Assembly (NCBI RefSeq): GCF_010500845.1
Contig: NZ_JAAAMI010000004.1
Span: 1-64,000, forward strand
DNA: 64,000 bases
Source of the DNA: Flagellimonas sediminis
Lineage (GTDB): Bacteria; Bacteroidota; Bacteroidia; Flavobacteriales; Flavobacteriaceae
Reading direction: 5' to 3'
This document shows, piece by piece, positions 46,291 through 54,955 of this stretch. A program made the translations under genes and the position numbers. The notes below the pieces were generated by a model. The model made no database searches. It saw only the letters and a program-made list of their open reading frames with translations, and was not told the DNA's origin. Numbering within the stretch: position 1 is the first letter of the stretch; each line of letters starts with the position of its first letter.

Positions 46291-47934
46291 TTATAAATAT
46301 TCTTGGTACAACCTTTTTCTTTTTTCGGGGGAAAGTTTCCAATATTCAACCAATGGGTTGGCTTTGACCTTTTCATAATATTCCTCAATGAATTGCCGGT
46401 TTTGGGCATCGTTGTCCCCGTATTTCACCCTTAATTGTTCAAGTTCCTTGTGAAGCTCTTTTTGGATGCTTGCATAGGATAGATCTCCATATACATTGTT
46501 CAGTTCATTAGGATCCTTTTGGAAGTCGTATAATTCCCATTTATCCAAATCATAGTAGAAATGGATCAACATGTATCTATCGGTGGTAATTCCGTAATGC
46601 CTTCTTACATCGTGCTCGGAAGGATGTTCGTAGTAGTGGTAGTAATGGGCTTTTCTCCAATCCTTAGGTGTGTTTCCCTCTAAAATGGGCAGCATGCTTT
46701 TCCCTTGCATGTCCGCTGAAATTTCGGTTTGTGCGATATCCAAAAAGGTTTCGGCAAAATCCAGATTGGAAACCAGGTCCTTATTGGTCGTTCCTGGGCT
46801 GACCTTACCGGGCAACTTTACCAGTAATGGAGTTTGCAAAGATTCCTTATACATCCATCTTTTATCAAACCAGCCGTGTTCCCCCAAATAGAATCCTTGG
46901 TCGGAGGTATAAATAACAATAGTGTTCTCATCGAGCCCAGCTTCCTTTAAATAATCCAATACTTGGCCAACCCCTTTGTCCACGCCGGCAATACAGGCCA
47001 AATAATCCCGCATGTAACGTTGATACTTAAAACGGGTCAGATTGTCTCCCTTAAGATTAGCTTTCTTGACCTTTTCGTTGATAGGCCCATAGATAGAATC
47101 CCATTTTTTCTGTTGTTCCTCTGTAAAACCAGCTTGGGGTTGGTCCGTTATTTTAATATCCTGTGCCATTTTCATGGCTTCGGAAATGGACATATAGTTC
47201 ATGGCGGCTACCTCCCTGTTTCCTGAGTAATCATCGAACAAAGTCTTTGGTTCTGGAATCTCTACATTTTCATACATGCCCAACTCATTTGGTCCCGGCT
47301 GCCATGGTCTGTGTGAGGATTTGTGTCCCAAAAACAGCATAAAGGGCTGGTCATCGGATTTGATGGCGTCAATCCATTTGATGGCTTTCTCCGTAATGAT
47401 TTCCGTAGTGTATCCTTCCAATTGATATTGTCCCTCATTATTGATGAAAAGGGGATTGTAATAGGATCCCTGACCTGGTAGAATGTCGATATAATCGAAT
47501 CCTTTGGTCGGTTTATCGCCCAGATGTAGTTTACCGAGCACCCCGGTTTTGTATCCCGCCTGTTGGAGCAATTCACCAAAGGTTTGTTGGTCAAAGTCGA
47601 ATTTGGTACCGAACCTATTGTCGATAAATCCATTTTTATGACTGTACTTGCCCGTGAGTATGGTAGCCCTTGATGGCCCACAAATAGAATTGGCAACCAG
47701 ACAATTCTCAAAGAGCATGCCTTCCTTGGCAATCCGATCAATATTGGGAGTTGGTGCTACTTGGGCCAATCTACCGCCATAGGCACTGATGGCCTGATAG
47801 GCATGGTCATCACTGATAATGAAGACAATATTGGGCCTTTTTTGGTTTTCATCTTTTTGTTGGGCCTGTATTTTGGTAATGCTGAACGACCACAACATTA
47901 CGAATACCAGTATGATTTGAAAAGGATTCTTCAT
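46291..47934 (-). CDS. Secreted S1-family sulfatase
   Basis: This 547-residue sulfatase has a signal peptide (IILVFVMLWSFSITKIQAQ). The formylglycine site is Cys85 in NSICGPSRATILTGK; metal ligands are in VFIISDDHAYQAI and VIYTSDQGFYLGEHGWFDKR. The layout (GVLGKLHLGD, then HKSSHRPWQPGP) resembles GlcNAc-6-sulfatase/iduronate-sulfatase-like members of S1. It lies 6 bp after the preceding sulfatase gene and 54 bp before the FGE gene, so all are co-transcribed. Confidence 0.9.
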   Translation of the reverse strand: MKNPFQIILVFVMLWSFSITKIQAQQKDENQKRPNIVFIISDDHAYQAISAYGGRLAQVAPTPNIDRIAKEGMLFENCLVANSICGPSRATILTGKYSHKNGFIDNRFGTKFDFDQQTFGELLQQAGYKTGVLGKLHLGDKPTKGFDYIDILPGQGSYYNPLFINNEGQYQLEGYTTEIITEKAIKWIDAIKSDDQPFMLFLGHKSSHRPWQPGPNELGMYENVEIPEPKTLFDDYSGNREVAAMNYMSISEAMKMAQDIKITDQPQAGFTEEQQKKWDSIYGPINEKVKKANLKGDNLTRFKYQRYMRDYLACIAGVDKGVGQVLDYLKEAGLDENTIVIYTSDQGFYLGEHGWFDKRWMYKESLQTPLLVKLPGKVSPGTTNKDLVSNLDFAETFLDIAQTEISADMQGKSMLPILEGNTPKDWRKAHYYHYYEHPSEHDVRRHYGITTDRYMLIHFYYDLDKWELYDFQKDPNELNNVYGDLSYASIQKELHKELEQLRVKYGDNDAQNRQFIEEYYEKVKANPLVEYWKLSPEKRKRLYQEYL

Positions 47935-47940
47935 GTTATT

Positions 47941-49701
47941 TTATTTAAACTTATAGATGATTTCTGTTGGCTTATATCCTATACGATGCGCATTGACTTG
48001 AATGGTCTGCCCTTTTTTGAGTGATATGTTACCACCGGTGTAAACATTCCACGGCTTGGGCACGGTCACTGTTTTTTTGTTGTTATGTGGCATTAGGTAG
48101 AAAAAGTCCCAAGTTTTTATGTCCCGTACCAAGGTGGAATCCGCTACATTGTCCTTGAATATTCGATAACCTATGGAGGCACCATCGGTGGCACATGAAA
48201 GTGTTACACCTTCCTTGCTTTTTTTTATGACTGGTTTTTCGGTCATAGGGGCATCATCCTTACCTTTCCACCACATGTTCCTGACCATTTCTTTTTCTGG
48301 AATTTTACCGGTGTCCCCAACAACTTCCAGCCAGTTAAAAAGTACTTCTTTCAACTCGTTTTTCTTGTCTTGGTATGCGGGGTCGTCTGCTAGATTGTGT
48401 ACTTCGTCCGGATCTTTGGTGGTATAATAGAATTCTTCTTGCGGTTTTGGCGTATTGAACCAGTCCGAAAGGTATGGATTGGTAATCTTGCCTGCATCCC
48501 TCATATCAATGATTTCCTGCATGCTGACCATTTGTCTTCTGTAGGCCAAATCCTGGTATTTGGGCAATTCGGGATGAAAATTATAAACGTACCTAAAGGT
48601 CCCATCGGTCACAGAGCGAACTCTATCATATTTATCCGCCATTCTATCCCTGCCGGCAAATACATATTGGTTCTTTTCACTTCCCGATTTTGGGCCCAAA
48701 AATGGCTTGCCCTGCAAGTAGTCTGGAATATCAGCCCTGGCAATGGATAACATACTGGGGGCGAAATCAACGGAACTGATCAAGTCATTGTTCACGGTAC
48801 CGGCCATTTCAGATCCTGGATGTTTCACAACAAATGGGATATGGGTGCCTCTCTCCAAGATTTCACGTTTCATCCAGGGCAAATTGCCTCCATGATCACT
48901 ATAAAAGATCACATAACTATCATCATAGACCCCATCTTTTTTTAGTTGTTGGATCAATTCTCCCACATCACTGTCCATTTGCTCAATCCGAGTATACAAG
49001 GCAGCCTTGTCGTGCCTCATTTGTTCCGTATTCTGGTAATAAAGGGGCAGCACCATTTTAGATGGATCGTAGTAGAGGGAATCTGGAGGAGAAATGATTT
49101 GGGACTCATGCGAAATGGCAAAGTTAAAGACACTGAAGAAAGGTTGCCCAGCCTTCCTGTTTTGGTAGGAGGCACCAATACTGCTTTCGTCCCAAACGGT
49201 CACGGGCTCCTCAAATTGATAATCTTCTTTTGCGTTGTTCGATGTGTAATACCCAACTTTTCTCAGATACTCGGGAAAAGCCTTGACTTTTGGTGGTAAC
49301 ACGGCCGAATAGCTGGGGACCCCTTCGGGCATCAATTTTGAGTTGTTATGAGTAGTTCTCATATGGGAAGTCCCGATGGAGATCTGGTTCATTCCCGTAA
49401 TGATAGAGGACCTACTTGGGGCACAGACCCCAGCAGTCGTATATACCCGCGTATACCTAACGCCATCCCTTGCCAGTGCGTCAATATTGGGAGTCCGCAC
49501 AGTGGCATCCCCATAAACCCCGATATAGGGGGAAATATCTTCACAAACGATCCAAACAATATTAGATTTGGTCTGGGAAAATGTGTGCGCGGTGAAAATA
49601 AATATAAGAAGAATCGTAAATCGTTTGGTAATCGTTCTTAAAAATAATGTTACAGTATGCGAAAAAGAATCAAAAATCATGTTGTACAAGATTGGCTTCA
49701 C
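47941..49701 (-). CDS. Secreted S1-family sulfatase with C-terminal beta domain
   Basis: This protein is 586 residues (or 579 from the second Met at 49680). The formylglycine Cys is in AGVCAPSRSSIITGM; metal ligands are in VWIVCEDISPYIG and VIFYSDHGGNLPWMK. The C-terminal beta domain (GVTLSCATDGASIGYRIF ... QVNAHRIGYKPTEIIY) is the same as in the sulfatase at 27685. The two proteins are close paralogues, one per PUL. It is the first gene of the minus-strand operon sulfatase-sulfatase-FGE-GH3; an IS481 relic ends about 55 bp upstream, close to its promoter. Confidence 0.9.
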   Translation of the reverse strand: MKPILYNMIFDSFSHTVTLFLRTITKRFTILLIFIFTAHTFSQTKSNIVWIVCEDISPYIGVYGDATVRTPNIDALARDGVRYTRVYTTAGVCAPSRSSIITGMNQISIGTSHMRTTHNNSKLMPEGVPSYSAVLPPKVKAFPEYLRKVGYYTSNNAKEDYQFEEPVTVWDESSIGASYQNRKAGQPFFSVFNFAISHESQIISPPDSLYYDPSKMVLPLYYQNTEQMRHDKAALYTRIEQMDSDVGELIQQLKKDGVYDDSYVIFYSDHGGNLPWMKREILERGTHIPFVVKHPGSEMAGTVNNDLISSVDFAPSMLSIARADIPDYLQGKPFLGPKSGSEKNQYVFAGRDRMADKYDRVRSVTDGTFRYVYNFHPELPKYQDLAYRRQMVSMQEIIDMRDAGKITNPYLSDWFNTPKPQEEFYYTTKDPDEVHNLADDPAYQDKKNELKEVLFNWLEVVGDTGKIPEKEMVRNMWWKGKDDAPMTEKPVIKKSKEGVTLSCATDGASIGYRIFKDNVADSTLVRDIKTWDFFYLMPHNNKKTVTVPKPWNVYTGGNISLKKGQTIQVNAHRIGYKPTEIIYKFK

Positions 49702-49755
49702 TAATTAGAGCGATCCATTTTCCTTTTATAGACAAGATTTTGATTTTTTTTCTAG

Positions 49756-50703
49756 TGTGCTACTTCAGCTAAAATGGCAATAAACTCTCATTCTTTTAAG
49801 TGAAACATTAAAATCTCATAGGGTGTCTTTCCCTTAAATGCACCTTGTGTTCTATAAAGTTATAAAAGTCTTCCCATTGTTTTATTTTCTTGTTCAAATC
49901 AACATCATCAGAATAATCTAGTAGTTGATAAAACTCTTTCTTGTCCGTGAGGTGTGATCGTTCCACCTTTCCGTGAGCTGTGGTCTTCCTGGCTCTATGT
50001 AACGGTGCTCCATGCCAAGGTCCTTCACGTGCCAATTGAACCTAGATTGGAACTCATGTCAATTGTCTGTCTGGACTGCATGGATTCGGAAAGGGAACTT
50101 ATTGGCAACATAATCCATAAAGTCAATGGAACTTGACTGGTTGTGACTTTCATATACTTTCAATGCCCTGATACGCGTGTAATCATCAATGGCCGTGTAC
50201 TGATATCGTTTTATCTTTTTTCCTTCGTTGGTGTGGAAAATCAAGAATTTAACATCCACTTGGACATGGTGTCCCGGAGTTTCCTTGGCGTAACGTTTAG
50301 GTCCCATCGCTTTTCTGGTAACTGCTCGTTTGAGCGGTTTGATACCGTTTCTTTTAAGGGTCCTATAAACACTTGATTCAGAAATATTGATGTCATGGTA
50401 TCTTTCCAAGTACCATTTGATACGCCATGCGCCAAGTTTGTATTTCCTTCTAAGGTCCAATATCAGATCAACCGTTTTTTGATTGATTCTATTGGGGTAG
50501 GTATCCGCTTCCCTTTTTTTCCTTAAAAGACCCTCTGTCCCATACTAATCATACTTTCTTTTCCAGCTAAAGAAAGTGCTCCTGCTCACATTGAACATCT
50601 CACAGGTTTCCTTGACCTTTCCATAATCTATTGCAAAGTCCAATACCCTCAGTTTGAACTTCCATCTCAAAAGTGTCTCTTTAAATATTATCAAAATAGT
50701 ACA
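49756..50703 (-). mobile_element. IS481-family element, degenerate
   Basis: Possible ends are TGTGCTACTT (49756) and, on the reverse strand, TGTACTATTT (50703 downward), matching loosely as IS481-type TGT termini. The 948 bp between them hold one broken transposase. No clear target duplication is present. Confidence 0.6.
49788..50670 (-). pseudogene. IS481-family transposase, two stops and frameshifts
   Basis: Read from about 50670: RWKFKLRVLDFAIDYGKVKE, helix-turn-helix to FSWKRKYD, TAG (50547-50545), then YGTEGLLRKKREADTYPN and LRRKYKLGAWRIKWYLERYH. The integrase core follows (HHVQVDVKFLIF; YTAIDDYTRIRALKVY), then a TGA (50061-50059) replacing Gly in QTDNGHEF. The later part is split by at least two frame changes (VERSHLTDKKEFYQLL; QGAFKGKTPYEIL) and ends at TGA 49788. 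It is clearly inactive. Confidence 0.8.
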
Positions 50704-50934
50704 CTTTTAGTTGACGTAGTCACATACATGAACAAGTAACAGGGAGCCTTCAGGAGGTCCTACATTCTACATAAATAATATACAACCTAAAGTCTCACTT
50801 AAAGGGGAGGGATTTTCCCTGGATAAATATAATAAAATCGAGCACTTATGTATATTAGTTAATACTTAATCTGACAATCTCAATATATTAGTTTAACCCT
50901 TGAATTAGTGGAAACGCCAGACATAGTATATCAT
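50704..50934. other. Non-coding gap between IS481 and IS21 relics
   Basis: No gene is seen. A short GC-containing hairpin-like patch occurs near 50800-50822 (AGGGGAGGGATTTTCCCTGG). Confidence 0.35.
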
Positions 50935-50939
50935 CTTCG

Positions 50940-51210
50940 TCGGGTCAAAGTGAGTGTAGCTGGCCAGTGAAAGTGAGCCACTTTTGATTTGTGCTGTTTG
51001 TAAAGTCCCAAAGGTCTTTTTTTGCCAAAGAGGACCATGGCGAACAAGCAGGTAGACGTGCAAAAATAAATAGATATTCAAATTCTACACCTGGGGTGTG
51101 AGCAAGCGGCGGATAAGCCAGAAGTTAGGCATCTTCCGAACACGGTGGACAAGCACATCGATTTCTCTAAGCTTTACCGCTTGACGACATATGAGGTGGA
51201 GAATATTTAT
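50940..51210 (+). mobile_element. IS21-family left end with istA fragment
   Basis: Two direct repeats, GTCAAAGTGAG and GTGAAAGTGAG, near 50944-50980 are the kind of terminal repeats found at IS21 ends. ATG 51037 then opens MANKQVDVQK, a typical IstA start, with an in-frame TAA at 51067-51069. Fragments such as LPNTVDKHIDFSKLYRLTTYEVE follow the helix-turn-helix region of IstA before similarity ends at about 51210. It is in the opposite orientation to the istB fragment at 43213, so the two are not halves of a single simply interrupted element. Confidence 0.7.
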
Positions 51211-51331
51211 ACTCCTTGATGGGCTAAAATCAAGCTCTTCTGATATGAAATGACTTATTTAAAATGATTTCAATATCTTTCTTTAAAAAGTTCGAATTCT
51301 GTCCTGCCGAGGTCACAAAGCATATTTCATA

Positions 51332-51370
51332 AAAAAACCTTGCCTTTCCCAGAATGTTGCAAGGTTTTTT
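51332..51370. terminator. Bidirectional terminator downstream of DsrE-like gene
   Basis: Arms AAAAAACCTTGC (51332-51343) and GCAAGGTTTTTT (51359-51370) are perfectly complementary over 12 bp. On the minus strand it directly follows the gene ending at 51391 and ends in a T-run. Confidence 0.82.
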
Positions 51371-51390
51371 ATTTTATATCCTTAAATGGT

Positions 51391-51828
51391 TCAATATGAT
51401 AATGTGTTATACCCTTTGGCCTGCAATTGCAGCATTCGAATGGAGGCCGTGGGCACGGGTATCAATCCTTCGAACAATTGGTCCGCGATAACATTCCATT
51501 TCTTCATGGCCATACTGCATACGCTTACCCGCACCTTGCCCTGGTATTTTTGAAAATAGGATTCCAAATCCGAGCCTTTTACCAATTCGGACACAATTTT
51601 TCCCTTCACCACAATCTCGAACGCTTCAATTTCCACTCCATTTTCCACCAAAGTATCATACAGGCCCAAAACTCCTTTAAAATGGAAATCATCCGTGACA
51701 CCGAAAGCATATTTTGGTGTTTTTTGAAGATCTGCCACGATGGAAGCATCCAATTTTTCCTGTGCCAAGGTTGAGGTGATGTTACCTGTCATCAGAATAA
51801 ATACGAGAACTTGGAAGAAATTTTTCAT
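51391..51828 (-). CDS. Secreted DsrE-like protein
   Basis: This 145-residue protein has a signal peptide (FFQVLVFILMTGNITSTLAQ) followed by a DsrE/DsrF-like domain: EAFEIVVKGKIVSELVKG, the Cys-containing block VRVSVCSMAMKKWNV and the usual ending VPTASIRMLQLQAKGYNTLS. DsrE-fold proteins handle sulfur or act as small structural partners; the function of exported versions is not established. It is the last gene of the TonB-receptor/DUF4249 operon, 43 bp after its neighbour. Confidence 0.72.
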   Translation of the reverse strand: MKNFFQVLVFILMTGNITSTLAQEKLDASIVADLQKTPKYAFGVTDDFHFKGVLGLYDTLVENGVEIEAFEIVVKGKIVSELVKGSDLESYFQKYQGKVRVSVCSMAMKKWNVIADQLFEGLIPVPTASIRMLQLQAKGYNTLSY

Positions 51829-51870
51829 GAGGGTATTTTTAATTAAGGTTGAGTATGTACCAAAGATACG

Positions 51871-53640
51871 TTATTGGCTTTCATCCCCTACCGAAATACT
51901 TTTGTAAACGGTAATGGGCTTGCCATAAGAGGTAAATCCATCCACGATCACATCAAAATTGCCGGTAAGGTCCGAAGTGTAAAACTCAAACTCCAAGGCA
52001 TCGCCTTCCAGCTCCACATGGGGTTCCCAAAACAATAGGTTCCTATAATCCGGAATATTATCGCTTGCGGTATCCACCATGTCATAGCGTTGGCGATAAT
52101 AATTCTTTTTGGGTTGCGGTTTTTCGATCGGTACATTGATGCCATGTTCAGGGGCGTAGGTTTTATAAAAATCGCCCTCAATGGTCTTGATTACCATCAT
52201 GCCCTGATAATCCCTATCTGCCAACGCAAATTGGTCACGGATCAAACTGATGGTCTTTATCTTTCTCGCATCAAATTCCTTTATGGTTTCATGATGGGGA
52301 ATAAAAACACCGTCGATCAAGACTATGGCCGGAAAATCATTGGTCTTTTCATTGTAGGTCTGAAGATCTTGCGCAATACGGATGTAGTCACCATCCGGAC
52401 CGTTCCTATACCCCGCATATTTTAAGAGCTCCACCAAGGTTTCCTGCAAGGTAGGGAAACGGGTATATTCATCCAGATCAATGGTCTCCGGAATTCCACC
52501 ATCAAAAGGATCAATAGGAAGACCCAATAACACTGAATCCGGTTTCACGGCAAAGAACTGGTTCTCAATTTGGTTGTAAACACTTCGCTTTTTGATGATT
52601 TCGGCATACTCCGGTTTCAGGGTAAATCGACCAAAATTCAATCCTGCAACGTCCAATTTTGCGGTTTGCAACAATTTAACGTTCAAGGGTTGCCTCAAAT
52701 CCTTGGCCTGGATTACCGTTTGGGGCACTTTGTAATCCTTCCTCAAATACGTATAAAAATTTCCTTCGGGGTCTGTTGTGGCAAACTGTAGCAGAAACTC
52801 TTCCCCGGGCACGGAAATCACCATTTTTGCATTATCAACCGGTTCCCCTGAGGCTTGGTCGGTTACTTTTCCGAACAAGAGTTCTCCACGTTGCTCCGGT
52901 AAAAAGAGACTGTCGCCTACTTGTTTGTCAATTTGGTTTGCCACATTCAAATACACCGTTCCATACTCCATGGCATTCATACTTTGGGATATTTGAAACG
53001 GGGATTTTTTTTGGATCCTTATGGTGAAATTGCCATAGCCCAACGGACCTTTGTAATTTCTCAACGCCAATTTCACCTTTTCACGGGTACCAAATTGCTC
53101 CTTATCAAACCTTATTTGAATGATGGATGAATCCGAAACCTTCACCACATCTTGATAGGATACCTCAGATTCCATATGTTCTCCCTGCAAACCTTGCTGA
53201 TCTACTTGATAGGGATTGATGATGACAATATCATCCTTAAAAACCTGTTGGAGACCATTGTTCTTCATCCATTGTGTATAGCCGAGCAATTTGTAATGAC
53301 CAGATGGAATCTCGGTATTGAGAAAGAAGTCGCCTTGTGCCAAGCCTTTTTCCAACCGGATTTTCTCCTCATGAACGTATTCCCCTTTTTCGTTCACCAA
53401 GGCCACATAACCTACATAACTGATATTACTTGCCTTGTTGGTCTGGGCATTGAAGCAATAAAAAGCATAATGCACATATTCCCCAACAAATACAACTGGC
53501 CCCGTGTGGTGCACAAAGACTTTTTCCTCCGGGAGGTTTTTCAGGTTTTGAAGTTCCTCATTATCCTTGATCACATATTGCCCCTGAGCTATTGATCCGA
53601 TGGCACAAAAAACGAAAAGTAATATGAAATGTTTCTTCAT
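51871..53640 (-). CDS. Large secreted beta-rich protein, function unknown
   Basis: This 589-residue protein has a signal peptide (FILLFVFCAIGSIAQGQYV). The N-terminal half resembles MG2-like macroglobulin/carboxypeptidase-regulatory beta domains (EKVFVHHTGPVVFVGEYVHY; KVTDQASGEPVDNAKMVISV). The middle contains a plug-like block (PAIVLIDGVFIPHHETIKEF then IKTISLIRDQFALADRDYQG), as in proteins that accompany TonB receptors. It lies 10 bp after a DUF4249 gene. A role in presenting or receiving substrate at the outer membrane is inference. Confidence 0.6.
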   Translation of the reverse strand: MKKHFILLFVFCAIGSIAQGQYVIKDNEELQNLKNLPEEKVFVHHTGPVVFVGEYVHYAFYCFNAQTNKASNISYVGYVALVNEKGEYVHEEKIRLEKGLAQGDFFLNTEIPSGHYKLLGYTQWMKNNGLQQVFKDDIVIINPYQVDQQGLQGEHMESEVSYQDVVKVSDSSIIQIRFDKEQFGTREKVKLALRNYKGPLGYGNFTIRIQKKSPFQISQSMNAMEYGTVYLNVANQIDKQVGDSLFLPEQRGELLFGKVTDQASGEPVDNAKMVISVPGEEFLLQFATTDPEGNFYTYLRKDYKVPQTVIQAKDLRQPLNVKLLQTAKLDVAGLNFGRFTLKPEYAEIIKKRSVYNQIENQFFAVKPDSVLLGLPIDPFDGGIPETIDLDEYTRFPTLQETLVELLKYAGYRNGPDGDYIRIAQDLQTYNEKTNDFPAIVLIDGVFIPHHETIKEFDARKIKTISLIRDQFALADRDYQGMMVIKTIEGDFYKTYAPEHGINVPIEKPQPKKNYYRQRYDMVDTASDNIPDYRNLLFWEPHVELEGDALEFEFYTSDLTGNFDVIVDGFTSYGKPITVYKSISVGDESQ

Positions 53641-53650
53641 AAGCGAGTTT

Positions 53651-54955
53651 TTAATCTATCCAAAAATCAGGTTTTACATTGGAACCCATCAAGGTACAAT
53701 CCCCACAGATCCTTGGCACAAAAACATATGGACCTGGACATGATGCATTGGGCACCAAACCTTCTTCATACAGCCCATAATAAGTGACAATGCCGTTATC
53801 TAGCCTGCTCAATAAATCTTGAGGACATGATGGAGGGGGTGGCTCATTGTATATTCTTGCGGTGCTCAGATTACAGTTAAAGGGAAATTCGGGAATTTCC
53901 ATATCTGAAAAATAATCATCAAAATTAAAGAACAACCGTTGTTCGGAGACGCCAACAGCCTCTACAAAACCCAAAACACTTTCTTTTACCCCGTCCTTTC
54001 TGTACACATTGGCAAGAAGTGCCCCTGGTTGAACTTCGGAAAAAATATTATCGGATTGAGAAAAACTTTTCAGTGTCTTATAGAAAGAATAGGCCTCTAC
54101 GGATTGCACCTGCTGTTGTACCAAGATGCTATATCGGTTTGAAATAATGAAATTGTCTTTCCCGATAAATCGTACCATATGTTTAAAAATTTCCCTTTCC
54201 GGGTTACCTGCAGTACTGAACTGCTCTATGGTGTTAGACGAAACAGTGTTATAACAAATTCTATTCTGAATTTGTCTTTCCACGATATCCAAATTGAACG
54301 CGGGTGGATAAACGGAGTTATCATAACCAGTAAGTTCAAAATCAACTGGTTGCCAATAAGGTGCCACTACTTTATAAGTTTCCTCATAAGCATAGCGGTA
54401 ATACTCCGTTTTACCTTCTAGAGGCTCGCTATCCACATAAATGGCCACTCCTTCCACTCCAGAGCCACTAATGGCTCTTTCCGCATAAACATTGGTAACC
54501 TTAGAGGTACCTTGCACGGCAACGGGATCGGACATATAATCCGTTCCTCCACTTGTGGTAATCTCGAGTGTATAGTTCACTCCCATTTGCAACGCAAAAG
54601 ATTCGTTGGAAAAGTAGAACCCTGATTGCCCTTCTGTAAACGAAAATGCCGTTCCGTTGCTACCCTGTACCGTTACCGTTGCCCCTTCTTCCCAATTAAC
54701 AGAGTCCATTGGCCTATTACCCAGCGGTGTGTATGGGCTATAGACCGTATCCGTTTCCAAATCGAGGCGGTTGTCGCTCCTGCTGAGATAAACCTTTTGG
54801 GTGATCACCTCATTGGTTAAAACTGCCTCTACCACTAATAACCCAGATTGTCCATCTTCTTCAAGCGTACTAATCTCGAACTCGTCTAGACACGCCCAAC
54901 AACATGAAAGGAAAAGTAAAGCCCCTATATGTCTTAACATCTTCATTCTTCCCAA
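53651..54955 (-). CDS. DUF4249 lipoprotein, second copy
   Basis: This protein is up to 434 residues; ATG 54946 (MKMLRHIG), overlapping the previous stop as ATGA, is the more likely start. The lipobox is LLFLSCCWAC. Early EAVLTNEVITQKVYLSRSDN and the Cys-rich ending CPGPYVFVPRICGDCTLMGS then NVKPDFW are the DUF4249 hallmarks. It is a close tandem paralogue of the gene at 54943-56271, with identical blocks at both ends and divergence in the middle. DUF4249 proteins usually accompany STN-type TonB receptors; their ligand is unknown. Confidence 0.82.
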   Translation of the reverse strand: MGRMKMLRHIGALLFLSCCWACLDEFEISTLEEDGQSGLLVVEAVLTNEVITQKVYLSRSDNRLDLETDTVYSPYTPLGNRPMDSVNWEEGATVTVQGSNGTAFSFTEGQSGFYFSNESFALQMGVNYTLEITTSGGTDYMSDPVAVQGTSKVTNVYAERAISGSGVEGVAIYVDSEPLEGKTEYYRYAYEETYKVVAPYWQPVDFELTGYDNSVYPPAFNLDIVERQIQNRICYNTVSSNTIEQFSTAGNPEREIFKHMVRFIGKDNFIISNRYSILVQQQVQSVEAYSFYKTLKSFSQSDNIFSEVQPGALLANVYRKDGVKESVLGFVEAVGVSEQRLFFNFDDYFSDMEIPEFPFNCNLSTARIYNEPPPPSCPQDLLSRLDNGIVTYYGLYEEGLVPNASCPGPYVFVPRICGDCTLMGSNVKPDFWID

